NCBI RefSeq assembly: GCF_013214815.1
Contig: NZ_JABSPU010000016.1
Span: 1 to 46,764, forward strand
DNA from: Gilvibacter sp.
GTDB lineage: Bacteria; Bacteroidota; Bacteroidia; Flavobacteriales; Flavobacteriaceae
DNA: 46,764 nt
Direction of reading: 5' to 3'
This document shows positions 7,803 to 16,508 of this stretch, in pieces. Numbering within the stretch: the first letter of the stretch is position 1; every line of letters starts with the position of its first letter. A program made the translations under genes and the position numbers. Below the pieces are notes generated by a model. It was not told where the DNA came from. It saw nothing but the letters and a program-made list of their open reading frames with translations, and ran no database searches.

Positions 7803-9725
7803 ATGTCTAATAAGGTAATTGCTCACAGTTTTTTTAGTGATTTTGATATTGACCTCTTCAAAGGTGGAAAGCACTTCAAGCTATATGAAAAGTTTGGTGC
7901 CCATATCACTGAGGTCGATGGTGTTCAAGGCGTGTATTTTGCCGTTTGGGCGCCTGCCGCTAAGGCGGTCTCTGTGATTGGAGATTTTAACTATTGGTTG
8001 GAAGGCGAGCATCCGCTGAATATCCGTTGGGATTCCTCTGGAATCTGGGAAGGTTTTATTCCTGGAGTTCAAAAAGGAGCCAAATACAAGTATAAGATCC
8101 ACAGCAATCACAACGACATTAAGACCGAAAAGGCAGATCCATTTGCCTTTAGAACAGAACATCCACCCAAAACAGCTTCTATTGTTTGGGACGCTCCCTA
8201 CAAATGGAAGGACAGCTCTTGGCTCAAAGAAAGACCTAAGCACAATGCCTTGGATAAACCTTTTTCTGTTTATGAAGTGCATTTGGGTTCTTGGATGCGC
8301 AATACTGCTGAAGACCGACCGCTAACCTATATTGAACTGGCTACAGAACTGGTTGCCTATGTGAAGAAAATGCAGTTTACCCATGTGGAGTTTATGCCGA
8401 TCATGGAATATCCTTATGACCCTTCTTGGGGGTATCAATTAACCGGCTACTTCTCACCTACTTCGCGTTTTGGAAAACCGGAAGACTTAAAATATTTGAT
8501 CGATGCCCTACACGCAGCAGGCATTGGTGTGATCTTGGACTGGGTGCCTTCTCACTTTCCAGAAGATGCGCACGGTTTAGGACTCTTTGACGGAACGCAC
8601 GTTTATGAGCATCCGGACCGTAAAAAGGGATACCACCCGGATTGGAAGAGTTTGATCTTTAACTACGGACGTAATGAGGTTCGCGCCTTTTTGATCAGTA
8701 ACGCCTTGTTTTGGCTGGATCAGTACCATGCAGACGGCTTGCGCGTAGACGCAGTAGCTTCTATGCTTTATTTAGATTATTCCCGTGAAGATGGTGAATG
8801 GGAACCCAACCAATTTGGTGGGCGTGAGAATTTAGACGCGATTTCCTTCTTTAAAGAACTCAATGAAGCCGTTTACGGTGAATTTCCAGGAGTACAAACC
8901 ATAGCGGAAGAATCTACAAGCTTCCCGATGGTCTCTAAGCCGACTTTTTTAGGCGGACTTGGTTTTGGAATGAAGTGGATGATGGGTTGGATGCACGATA
9001 CCTTGGAATACTTCAAAAAAGAACCGATTTATCGCAAACACCACCAAAACGACATCACTTTTAGTCTTACTTACGCCTTTACGGAGAACTTTATGTTACC
9101 GCTGAGCCATGATGAAGTGGTTTACGGCAAGAAGTCCATCTTGGATCGTATGCCCGGAGATACGTGGCAGCGCTTTGCAAACCTGCGTTTGCTTTACGGT
9201 TGCATGTTTACCCACCCGGGCTCCAAATTACTCTTTATGGGTGGTGAATTTGGCCAATGGGCAGAATGGGACTTTAGCAGCAGCTTGGACTGGCATCTTA
9301 CTGAGCATGCCGAGCATAAAAACATGCAGAATTACGTAGCAGCCCTAAACGGACTCTACAGAAAAGAAAAAGCTTTACACGAAAAGCAATTTAGTGCCGA
9401 CGGCTACGAGTGGATTGACTATACCGATAGTGAAAACTCAGTGATAGCCTACATCCGTAAAGGAAATGACCCTAAGGATGATTTGATTATTATTTGCAAT
9501 ATGACTCCTGTGGTTCGTGAAGATTATCGCATCGGTCTACCTCAAGAAGGGGCCTACAGAGAAATATTCAACTCTGATGATCCTAAGTTTGGAGGTAGTG
9601 GCGTGATCAGTAGTCAACGTCCAAAGGCTGAAGAAATTCCATGGCATAACCGAGATTATTCCATGACCTTTACTTTGCCTCCACTCGGTATCAAAGTGCT
9701 CAAACGTGTTCAAAGCAAATCTTAA
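7803..9725 (+). CDS. glgB: 1,4-alpha-glucan branching enzyme GlgB
   Basis: A 640-residue GH13 branching enzyme that cuts an alpha-1,4 chain and reattaches it by an alpha-1,6 bond. A CBM48 domain (~25-115, 'YFAVWAPAAKAVSVIGDFN') precedes the barrel. 'LRVDAVASMLY' holds the nucleophile Asp316 and 'TIAEES' the acid/base Glu369, 53 residues apart as in E. coli (Asp405/Glu458). 'PLSHDEVVYGK' gives the third acidic residue. It lacks the extra N-terminal module of the longest GlgB forms. It begins 10 bases after mak, completing a glgE-mak-glgB set in which GlgE elongates and GlgB branches the glucan. No glgA or glgC is in the window. Confidence 0.95.
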   Translation: MSNKVIAHSFFSDFDIDLFKGGKHFKLYEKFGAHITEVDGVQGVYFAVWAPAAKAVSVIGDFNYWLEGEHPLNIRWDSSGIWEGFIPGVQKGAKYKYKIHSNHNDIKTEKADPFAFRTEHPPKTASIVWDAPYKWKDSSWLKERPKHNALDKPFSVYEVHLGSWMRNTAEDRPLTYIELATELVAYVKKMQFTHVEFMPIMEYPYDPSWGYQLTGYFSPTSRFGKPEDLKYLIDALHAAGIGVILDWVPSHFPEDAHGLGLFDGTHVYEHPDRKKGYHPDWKSLIFNYGRNEVRAFLISNALFWLDQYHADGLRVDAVASMLYLDYSREDGEWEPNQFGGRENLDAISFFKELNEAVYGEFPGVQTIAEESTSFPMVSKPTFLGGLGFGMKWMMGWMHDTLEYFKKEPIYRKHHQNDITFSLTYAFTENFMLPLSHDEVVYGKKSILDRMPGDTWQRFANLRLLYGCMFTHPGSKLLFMGGEFGQWAEWDFSSSLDWHLTEHAEHKNMQNYVAALNGLYRKEKALHEKQFSADGYEWIDYTDSENSVIAYIRKGNDPKDDLIIICNMTPVVREDYRIGLPQEGAYREIFNSDDPKFGGSGVISSQRPKAEEIPWHNRDYSMTFTLPPLGIKVLKRVQSKS

Positions 9726-9749
9726 CCCCACCAAAGAACTCATTAATAA

Positions 9750-12143
9750 ATGATTACAAATACAGAACTCGAACGGAAAGGGAATCAATTTCCAGGACCG
9801 ATAACCACCTTTAGCCAAAAGGCAGATACATTCAATATAGCTTCTAACAACGGTGTACTGCTGCAAATCACAGTCATTCGCGACAGTATGTTTAGATTCC
9901 GTTATGCTACAGAGGGTAATTTCCCTCCTGATTTTAGCTACGCCCTAGACAAGAATGCTACACACGGATACAATCATCTGGAGTACCAAGAAACTCCAGA
10001 CACTTATATCATCAAAACTGCTAAGTTGGTTCTACACATCGATCGTATATCGCTTAAAAAGCGCATTTACGATATCGACGGAACCTTGATCAATGAAGAT
10101 GAAGCCGGCTTCCACTGGGAGTTTAGCTACGAGCACGGCTCTGATATTGTCAAAATGAGCAAACACGCTCAAAAAATGGAGAGTTATTACGGTTTGGGTG
10201 ATAAGCCGATGCACTTCAACCTCAAAGGCAAGCGCGTAGAGAATTGGGTGACCGATCAATATGCTTTTGGAAAAGATCAAGATCCTTTGTACAAGGCCAT
10301 TCCTTTTTACGTCGGATTGCACTCTGACAAGGCTTATGGCATCTTCTTTGACAATACCTTTAGAACCTTCTTTGACTTCTGTCAGGAGCGTCGTGACACC
10401 ACGAGTTTTTGGGCACAAGGCGGGGAAATGAACTATTATTTCATTTACGGACCTGGAATTGATCGTGTGGTAAGCAGCTATACCGATCTTACTGGAAAGC
10501 CAGAGATGCCGCCACTTTGGGCGCTTGGATTCCACCAAAGTAAGTGGAGTTATTATCCAGAAAACAATGTCCGCGAGGTGGCCAGCAAGTTTAGAGAACT
10601 TAGAATTCCTTGTGACGCCATTTATTTGGACATTGATTATATGGACGGATTTCGCTGTTTTACTTGGAATAACAACTACTTCCCAGATCCGAAGAAAATG
10701 ATCGACGAACTGGAAGAAGACGGCTTTAAGACAGTCGCTATCATTGATCCAGGGATCAAGATCGACAAAGACTATGATATCTATAAAGAAGCCCTAGAAA
10801 AGGATTATTTCTGCAAACGTGCAGACGGCCCTTTGATGAAGGGAAAGGTATGGCCTGGAGAGTGTAATTTCCCAGACTTCACCAATCCAAAAGTACGCGA
10901 ATGGTGGGCTGACTTGTACCACGAACTCATTGGAGAAACCGGAGTACACGGCGTTTGGAACGATATGAACGAACCGGCCGTTATGGAGGTTCCAACCAAA
11001 ACCTTCCCACTAGATGTACGCCACGATTATGACGGGCATCCGTGTAGTCACCGCAAAGCGCATAATATTTACGGGATGCAAATGGCGCGCGCGACCTATC
11101 ACGGCGTTAAAAAGTATACCTATCCAAAGCGACCGTTTATCATTACGCGTTCTGCTTATTCTGGAGCGCAACGATACTGTTCTTCTTGGACGGGAGACAA
11201 TGTAGCTACCTGGGAACACCTTTGGGTTGCCAACCAACAGATCCAACGCATGTGTTTGTCTGGAATGTCCTTTATTGGAACTGACATTGGTGGATTTGCC
11301 GAGCAACCTACAGGTGAACTCTTTAGCCGATGGGTACAGTTGGGTGTTTTCCACCCGTTCTGTCGCGTACACTCCTCTGGAGATCACGGAGATCAAGAGC
11401 CTTGGTCTTTTGATGAAGAAGTGACCAACATCGTACGTGATTATGTGGAAATGCGCTACGAGCTACTTCCCTACCTGTACACTATGTTCTGGGAATACGC
11501 TCAAGACGGTATTCCGATGATTAAACCTTTGGTTTATTTTGATCAAGAAGACCACCAGACCTTTTACCGCACGGATGAATTCATTTTTGGAAACGATATT
11601 TTAGTGTGTCCGATTTTGGAGCCGAATGCGCAAGGCCGTCGTATGTACATCCCTCGTGGCCATTGGTACAACTACTGGAGTGATGAAGTGGTTGAAGGCG
11701 GAAAAGAACTTTGGGTCGATGCAGATATCAATAAGATCCCACTTTTTGTAAGAAGCGGAGCCATGATCCCTAAATACCCTGTACAGCAATATGTCGGGGA
11801 GAAGAAGATCGAAACCTTAACCTTGGATGTCTACTACAAAGAAGGAAAGGGAAAGGCCAAGGTCTATGAAGATGCTCAGGACGGTTACGACTACAAAAAA
11901 GGGCGCTTTAGTATGCGTTCGTTCAAGTTGACTGGAAAGTCCAATGAACTAATCATCCAACAACACAAAGAGGGTAAGTTTGTCACCGAGTACGACACCA
12001 TTACTTTGAAGTTCCACGGATTGCCTTTCAAGGTAACCGCTATTGAATTGGACAATCAGCTGGATACCAGCATTAAATTCAACGGTGAAGCTACTTTAGA
12101 GATCACCAAAGACTTTACTGAGCTTCACTTGATCGGGGAATAA
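9750..12143 (+). CDS. Alpha-glucosidase, glycoside hydrolase family 31
   Basis: A 797-residue GH31 enzyme that releases alpha-glucose from the non-reducing end of maltodextrins or related alpha-glucans. The order is: N-terminal beta-sandwich ('YYGLGDKPMHFNLKG'), barrel with 'WNDMNEPAV' carrying nucleophile Asp405, 'SSWTGDNVATW' carrying the acid Asp483, 'FIGTDIGGF', and two C-terminal beta domains. No signal peptide is seen, so it is probably cytoplasmic. It follows glgB by 24 bases and likely shares its transcript, which suggests turnover or trimming of the stored glucan. GH31 also includes alpha-xylosidases and transglycosylases, so exact substrate use is inferred from context. Confidence 0.93.
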   Translation: MITNTELERKGNQFPGPITTFSQKADTFNIASNNGVLLQITVIRDSMFRFRYATEGNFPPDFSYALDKNATHGYNHLEYQETPDTYIIKTAKLVLHIDRISLKKRIYDIDGTLINEDEAGFHWEFSYEHGSDIVKMSKHAQKMESYYGLGDKPMHFNLKGKRVENWVTDQYAFGKDQDPLYKAIPFYVGLHSDKAYGIFFDNTFRTFFDFCQERRDTTSFWAQGGEMNYYFIYGPGIDRVVSSYTDLTGKPEMPPLWALGFHQSKWSYYPENNVREVASKFRELRIPCDAIYLDIDYMDGFRCFTWNNNYFPDPKKMIDELEEDGFKTVAIIDPGIKIDKDYDIYKEALEKDYFCKRADGPLMKGKVWPGECNFPDFTNPKVREWWADLYHELIGETGVHGVWNDMNEPAVMEVPTKTFPLDVRHDYDGHPCSHRKAHNIYGMQMARATYHGVKKYTYPKRPFIITRSAYSGAQRYCSSWTGDNVATWEHLWVANQQIQRMCLSGMSFIGTDIGGFAEQPTGELFSRWVQLGVFHPFCRVHSSGDHGDQEPWSFDEEVTNIVRDYVEMRYELLPYLYTMFWEYAQDGIPMIKPLVYFDQEDHQTFYRTDEFIFGNDILVCPILEPNAQGRRMYIPRGHWYNYWSDEVVEGGKELWVDADINKIPLFVRSGAMIPKYPVQQYVGEKKIETLTLDVYYKEGKGKAKVYEDAQDGYDYKKGRFSMRSFKLTGKSNELIIQQHKEGKFVTEYDTITLKFHGLPFKVTAIELDNQLDTSIKFNGEATLEITKDFTELHLIGE

Positions 12144-12165
12144 TCACCCTAAAATTGAACTAAAA

Positions 12166-12196
12166 AAGGCCAAGGATATTTGATATCTTTGGCCTT
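12166..12196. repeat. 14-bp inverted repeat abutting the paiB-like start codon
   Basis: Arms 12166-12179 and 12183-12196 pair over 14 bp with one G-U and a 3-base loop; an A-run precedes and the ATG of the next gene follows at once. Read on the minus strand it ends in TTTTTT, like an intrinsic terminator. On the plus strand there is no T-run. The right arm contains TATCTTTG (12184-12191), a perfect TANNTTTG -7 element, which would place the transcript start at about the ATG. The nearest TTG (12155-12157) is 26 bases upstream of it, longer than usual. Confidence 0.6.
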
Positions 12197-12826
12197 ATGT
12201 ATATTCCAGCCCTTTTCAAAGAGACCGATCACGCTAAGATCACCGAGTTTTTAAAAAGCAATGCCTTTGGACTGTTGATCACCCAGCATGACGGAAAACC
12301 ACTAGCCACTCACCTGCCATTAGAATACTTAGAAAAAGATGGTAAAGCCTATCTGCATGGGCATTTGGCTAAAAGAAATGTACAATGGGAGTCCTTTGAT
12401 CAGCAAGGTGAGGTTTTGGCGGTTTTTAATGGACCGCATTCCTATGTTTCTGCAAGTTGGTACAGCATTGAAGAGGTCTCTACGTGGAACTATGTGGCTG
12501 TACATATTTATGGCAAGCTACGCACTATGGACCAAGAAGAGCTCATGCCTATGTTGGAAGGCCTTATGGCTAAATATGAAGCCGATGTTGATGAGCCCAT
12601 CGATATGTCCAAACTCTCCAAAAAGACCTTGAACCAGGTCTATGGAATTGTAGGATTTGAAATCGAGATCACAGACATTCAAGCCAAATACAAAATGTCT
12701 CAGAATCGTTCTGAAAAAGATTATGAAAATATCATTGATCAACTGGAAGACGATCGCGGCACCCAATCGGCAGAAACGGCAAAACTCATGCGCGTTTTTA
12801 AACCCGACTTGGATGGGAATACGTAA
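12197..12826 (+). CDS. FMN-binding negative transcriptional regulator (PaiB family)
   Basis: A 209-residue PaiB-like protein with a split-barrel FMN-binding fold. The family N-terminus 'MYIPALFKETD' fixes the start at 12197. Further landmarks are 'HLPLEYL', 'YLHGHLAKRN', 'VLAVFNGPHSYVSASWY' and 'TWNYVAVHIYG'. Bacillus PaiB was described as a repressor of sporulation and protease genes, but many homologues probably act as pyridoxamine-phosphate-oxidase-like flavoproteins, so the name should not be taken as proof of regulation. It is separated from the glucan operon by the inverted repeat at 12166-12196 and may have its own promoter within it. Confidence 0.88.
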   Translation: MYIPALFKETDHAKITEFLKSNAFGLLITQHDGKPLATHLPLEYLEKDGKAYLHGHLAKRNVQWESFDQQGEVLAVFNGPHSYVSASWYSIEEVSTWNYVAVHIYGKLRTMDQEELMPMLEGLMAKYEADVDEPIDMSKLSKKTLNQVYGIVGFEIEITDIQAKYKMSQNRSEKDYENIIDQLEDDRGTQSAETAKLMRVFKPDLDGNT

Positions 12827-12943
12827 CTCGCAAGCGGTATTCCCTTAGATAAGATATACCAACAAGATTTTAACGAATATTCAACTGCTTTTTAAGGAAA
12901 AACCCTGTTGACCTTCAAGGAGTTATGAATTAAATTTACAGTC

Positions 12944-13040
12944 TTTACACTAAACTGCAATCGACTTAAACAGTTGAAGTGAGAAAGAAAAGTTCTGCTA
13001 CATGTTCAAAAAAACCCGATCGAGTCCGATCGGGTTTTTT
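12944..13040 (+). ncRNA. Candidate small RNA or 3'-end transcript
   Basis: No reading frame fits 12827-13044. A promoter-like pair, TTG (12908-12910) and TAAATTTA (12931-12938) with 20 bases between, matches the Bacteroidota TTG-N17-23-TANNTTTG pattern except in the last base. A strong terminator ends at about 13040, so a transcript of roughly 95 bases is possible. It would contain an AACTG/CAGTT stem before the terminator hairpin. I recognise no Rfam family. It could equally be random matches in the 3' region of the flavoprotein gene. Confidence 0.3.
13011..13040. terminator. Bidirectional intrinsic terminator
   Basis: A perfect 8-bp stem, CCCGATCG (13015-13022) with CGATCGGG (13027-13034) and loop AGTC, is flanked by an A-run on the left and TTTTTT (13035-13040) on the right. 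It can terminate plus-strand transcripts from the PaiB-like gene and minus-strand transcripts from the gene ending at 13045. Confidence 0.88.
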
Positions 13041-13044
13041 ATTA

Positions 13045-14337
13045 TTACTTATTGCTGCGTCGCATTTGCCTTTGGATCTTATTGATCGCAGATTCTATAG
13101 ACTTTTCGGGTTCGATCACATTCCTCGCTCCCCAAAAATCAGGATCTGAAAAACCAGAGATCTCATCAGTGATCACCACTGATGGTCGCAATCGATCCTT
13201 TGGACGCACGATTTGATCATTCGTGATCAATTCCCAATTGGTCACCGCCATTTCGCTATTCAAACTATATACAGAATTGAAGAGTTTGCGTTTTTTATTG
13301 ATCTTAAAGGTGAGATCCACGCTGCCGTAACCGTAAAACCAACGTCCGTCTTTCTCGCGGTAATCTACTCTATAAGCTGCTCTAGTTGGAGTGACCACAA
13401 TGTCTCCTGGTTTTCTTTTTACAAATAATGCGCTGGCTGCTTTTTTGTCTGTGAGTAATAATTGGTATTCTGCGCTAGTCAAAGCTAGGGTTTCCGTGTC
13501 AATATAGAGCTGTCCATAATACAAGGGATCTAAAACAAAATCCTTCTGCTTAAAACTCACCACATAAACCGGCCGATCATTCACCGCCGTAGAACTTTCC
13601 AAAGAGAAGTCGTAAAGGTCATAGGTGTCTTCTGTAAAAATGTATTCCGGATACTTCATTATGTCCAAATACAAGGTTGAGAACGGCCCTCCTTGTAATT
13701 TAAGCGCTACGGTATCCAAACGGCGGTAGTCCGTGCTTTTACGGGCCTTATCTAGAGCTACCACATCTTTAATGTTGTTGGTACTGGGCTGTTTGTACAA
13801 GTCCACAACAGCCTCGGTGAGGGATACATTTCTGTTGCGTCTTTTTATGGTCTCTCTGTAAAAGGCCGTCATTCGAGCGGGTTGAGGAAGGGTGTTGTCC
13901 CCTCTTTTTCTAAAAACAGCACGAACCAAGGCATTGGCATCAGCAAAACGTGTTACACTGATCTCACTCAGCTGCGAAATTTCAACGGTCAAATAGATCT
14001 TGTGTTTACTTTTAGGAACCTCACTCAAGGGGACTGTATAAGTCTCAAACCCTAATAGAGATACCTCCAAAGAGGCATTGAGATATTCATTTGGAACTTT
14101 AAGCAAGTAATCACCTTCTGTATTACTTACGGTGCTGATGTTGGTACCTGTAACCAATAAAGTTGCAAAGACCACTGGGTCTTTACCTTCTTTGTCTAAG
14201 ATCTTTCCGCGAAATTCGGTATACTCCGCCGCAGCGTCCTGAGCATTTAGTGTTGTTGCTGAGAATAAAAAAGTCGCTAGCAACAGCAGCATCAGTCCGC
14301 GGAAATTGCGCTTTGGAGTTTGTGGTTGGGCTCGCAT
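13045..14337 (-). CDS. Exported carboxypeptidase-like regulatory domain protein
   Basis: A 430-residue envelope protein. A signal peptide ('LMLLLLATFLFSATTLNAQ') is followed by a carboxypeptidase D regulatory-like beta-sandwich at ~38-125 ('FRGKILDKEGKDPVVFATLL', then 'TVSNTEGDYLLKVP'). The same domain precedes the plug of many SusC/TonB-dependent receptors, but this protein is far too short to be a barrel receptor. The remaining ~300 residues are a Bacteroidota-specific domain of unknown function with 'MTAFYRETIKRRNR' and many beta-strands. It is probably periplasmic or attached to the outer membrane. It is transcribed toward the terminator at 13011-13040, downstream of dnaK but separated from it by dnaK's own terminator. 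Confidence 0.8.
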   Translation of the reverse strand: MRAQPQTPKRNFRGLMLLLLATFLFSATTLNAQDAAAEYTEFRGKILDKEGKDPVVFATLLVTGTNISTVSNTEGDYLLKVPNEYLNASLEVSLLGFETYTVPLSEVPKSKHKIYLTVEISQLSEISVTRFADANALVRAVFRKRGDNTLPQPARMTAFYRETIKRRNRNVSLTEAVVDLYKQPSTNNIKDVVALDKARKSTDYRRLDTVALKLQGGPFSTLYLDIMKYPEYIFTEDTYDLYDFSLESSTAVNDRPVYVVSFKQKDFVLDPLYYGQLYIDTETLALTSAEYQLLLTDKKAASALFVKRKPGDIVVTPTRAAYRVDYREKDGRWFYGYGSVDLTFKINKKRKLFNSVYSLNSEMAVTNWELITNDQIVRPKDRLRPSVVITDEISGFSDPDFWGARNVIEPEKSIESAINKIQRQMRRSNK

Positions 14338-14440
14338 TGGGCAATATATTTGAATCGGATTTGTTCTTCTAAGTTACTAAATTATTGACTTTTAAGCCCA
14401 GATTTTAACACAGAATGGCCAACTGTCTCCATTAAAAAAA

Positions 14441-14458
14441 CCCAGCCAAATGGCTGGG
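14441..14458 (-). terminator. Intrinsic terminator of dnaK
   Basis: CCCAGCCA (14441-14448) pairs perfectly with TGGCTGGG (14451-14458). On the minus strand the hairpin is followed by a run of seven T, right after the dnaK stop codon. T-runs on both sides make it potentially bidirectional. Confidence 0.9.
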
Positions 14459-14482
14459 TTTTTAAGTTATATATACTGTGAA

Positions 14483-16384
14483 TTACTTCACTTCTTCAAA
14501 ATCTACGTCTTCAACGTCAGATCCTTGGTCGTCTCCAGCGGCTGAGGCATCACCAGTCGGCGCACCTTGCTGCTGAGCTTCAGCTTGGGCTTTATACATT
14601 TCCTCGCTAGCCACTTTCCAAGCTTCGTTAAGGGTATCAAGCGCAGGCTGAATAGTCTCAAGCTCCTTGGTTTCAAAAGCTTTCTTTAGATCTTCAAGAG
14701 CAGCTTGGATCGGCGCTTTCTTGTCATCGCTGATCTTATCTCCGAATTCTTCCAATTGCTTTTCAGTCTGGAAGATCATCGCATCTGCTTCGTTGATCTT
14801 GTCTGCTTTTTCCTTAGCAGCTTTATCGGCTTCTGCATTGGCTTCTGCTTCTGCTTTCATCTTTTCGATCTCTTCTTCTGTAAGTCCAGAAGAAGCTTCA
14901 ATACGGATGTCCTGAGATTTTCCAGTGGCCTTGTCCGCAGCAGTTACTTTGATAATACCGTTGGCATCAATATCAAAGGTCACCTCAATTTGAGGCATTC
15001 CGCGTGGCGCTGGTGGAATTCCGTCTAAGTGAAATCTTCCGATGGTCTTGTTGTCTGTAGCCATTGGACGCTCTCCTTGAAGTACGTGGATCTCCACACT
15101 TGGCTGGTTGTCTGCAGCCGTAGAGAATACCTGTGACTTCTTGGTAGGGATCGTGGTGTTGGCCTCGATCAGTTTGGTCATTACTCCACCCATGGTCTCA
15201 ATTCCAAGAGAAAGTGGTGTCACATCCAAAAGCAAAACGTCTTTAACGTCACCAGTCAATACCCCTCCTTGAATAGCAGCTCCTACAGCTACTACTTCGT
15301 CTGGGTTAACTCCTTTACTTGGGTCTTTCCCAAAGAAATTCTTCACAGCTTCCTGAACAGCAGGAATACGTGTAGAACCTCCAACGAGGATTACCTCGTC
15401 GATATCAGAAGTTGAAAGTCCTGCGTTCTTAAGCGCAGTCTGACACGGCTCAATAGTTCTTTTTACTAGGTCGTCGATCAATTGCTCAAACTTCGCACGG
15501 CTCAAGGTACGTACCAAGTGCTTAGGCCCGCTAGCCGTTGCAGTGATGTACGGCAAGTTGATCTCTGTCTGAGAAGAAGAAGACAATTCGATCTTTGCCT
15601 TCTCAGCAGCTTCTTTTAAACGTTGCAAAGCCATTGGGTCTTGTCTAAGATCCATGTTCTCATCGGCTTTGAACTCATCGGCCAACCAGTTGATGATTTT
15701 GGTATCTACATCGTCACCACCAAGGTGTGTATCACCGTCAGTCGCCAATACTTCAAATACGCCATCTCCGAGCTCTAGAATAGAAACGTCATGCGTTCCC
15801 CCTCCAAAGTCAAAGACTACGATCTTTTGGTCTGAGGTCTTTTTATCCAAACCGTAAGCCAAAGCAGCTGCGGTTGGTTCGTTGATAATTCTACGAACGG
15901 TCAATCCTGCGATCTCACCAGCTTCTTTTGTAGCTTGACGTTGGGAGTCGTTGAAGTAAGCAGGAACGGTAATAACCGCTTCAGAAACAGAAGTACCTAA
16001 GTAATCTTCTGCAGTTTTCTTCATTTTCTGAAGTACCATGGCAGAAAGCTCTTGTGGCGTGTAAAGGCGACCGTCAATATCCACACGGGGTGTGTCATTG
16101 TCTCCTTTTACCACGGTATATGCAGCGCGATCAGCTTCTTGCTGAGACTCACTGTATTTGTTCCCCATAAAACGCTTTATAGAAGCAACGGTCTTAGTTG
16201 GGTTGGTAACTGCCTGACGTTTTGCAGGGTCACCCACCTTGATCTCACCGCCTTCTACGAAAGCAATAACGGATGGTGTTGTTCTTTTTCCTTCGGCATT
16301 CGGAATCACCGTAGGCTCGCTTCCTTCCATAACGGCGACACACGAGTTGGTGGTTCCTAAGTCGATTCCAATAATTTTACTCAT
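14483..16384 (-). CDS. dnaK: Molecular chaperone DnaK (Hsp70)
   Basis: A full-length 633-residue Hsp70. It has the nucleotide-binding domain start '[18 protein letters not shown]', '[14 protein letters not shown]', '[15 protein letters not shown]', the interdomain linker '[19 protein letters not shown]', the substrate-binding domain, the helical lid and the acidic tail 'EDVDFEEVK'. It folds and refolds proteins in the cytoplasm with DnaJ and GrpE. Neither partner gene is adjacent, so dnaK is a single-gene unit with its own promoter (16411-16439) and terminator (14441-14458). I see no CIRCE inverted repeat (HrcA operator) upstream. Sequence and length are ordinary for the phylum. Confidence 0.98.
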   Translation of the reverse strand: MSKIIGIDLGTTNSCVAVMEGSEPTVIPNAEGKRTTPSVIAFVEGGEIKVGDPAKRQAVTNPTKTVASIKRFMGNKYSESQQEADRAAYTVVKGDNDTPRVDIDGRLYTPQELSAMVLQKMKKTAEDYLGTSVSEAVITVPAYFNDSQRQATKEAGEIAGLTVRRIINEPTAAALAYGLDKKTSDQKIVVFDFGGGTHDVSILELGDGVFEVLATDGDTHLGGDDVDTKIINWLADEFKADENMDLRQDPMALQRLKEAAEKAKIELSSSSQTEINLPYITATASGPKHLVRTLSRAKFEQLIDDLVKRTIEPCQTALKNAGLSTSDIDEVILVGGSTRIPAVQEAVKNFFGKDPSKGVNPDEVVAVGAAIQGGVLTGDVKDVLLLDVTPLSLGIETMGGVMTKLIEANTTIPTKKSQVFSTAADNQPSVEIHVLQGERPMATDNKTIGRFHLDGIPPAPRGMPQIEVTFDIDANGIIKVTAADKATGKSQDIRIEASSGLTEEEIEKMKAEAEANAEADKAAKEKADKINEADAMIFQTEKQLEEFGDKISDDKKAPIQAALEDLKKAFETKELETIQPALDTLNEAWKVASEEMYKAQAEAQQQGAPTGDASAAGDDQGSDVEDVDFEEVK

Positions 16385-16410
16385 AATTATATGCTATAGG
16401 TGTAATGATT

Positions 16411-16439
16411 CAAATTTAAACTCACTCCCCTATAGTCAA
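16411..16439 (-). promoter_or_regulatory. dnaK promoter (Bacteroidota sigma-A type)
   Basis: On the minus strand TTG (16439-16437) and TAAATTTG (16418-16411) are separated by 18 bases, a perfect match to the Bacteroidota consensus TTG-N17-23-TANNTTTG. It lies about 27 bases upstream of the dnaK ATG. Confidence 0.75.
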
Positions 16440-16462
16440 TCATTATGCCAGCTCTATAATTA

Positions 16463-16496
16463 TGACAGGCTGTCAGTCTGACTGTGCAGCCTGTCA
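16463..16496. repeat. 10-bp perfect inverted repeat between dehydrogenase gene and dnaK
   Basis: TGACAGGCTG (16463-16472) and CAGCCTGTCA (16487-16496) are perfect complements with a 14-base loop that can pair further internally. It lies just after the stop of the dehydrogenase gene and upstream of the dnaK promoter, both on the minus strand. There is no T-run, so it may be a factor-assisted terminator, an mRNA 3' stabiliser, or a protein-binding site. Confidence 0.6.
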
Positions 16497-16508
16497 TTGT
16501 CATTCCGT

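Noticed and set aside
10032-11424. Open frames antisense to, or in other frames of, the GH31 gene
   Set aside because: They follow the coding pattern of the true frame, show no domains and have no promoter.
14667-16481. Several open frames on the plus strand opposite dnaK
   Set aside because: They are antisense to a highly conserved chaperone gene, have unnatural composition and overlap one another. Such frames are a by-product of the codon bias of dnaK.
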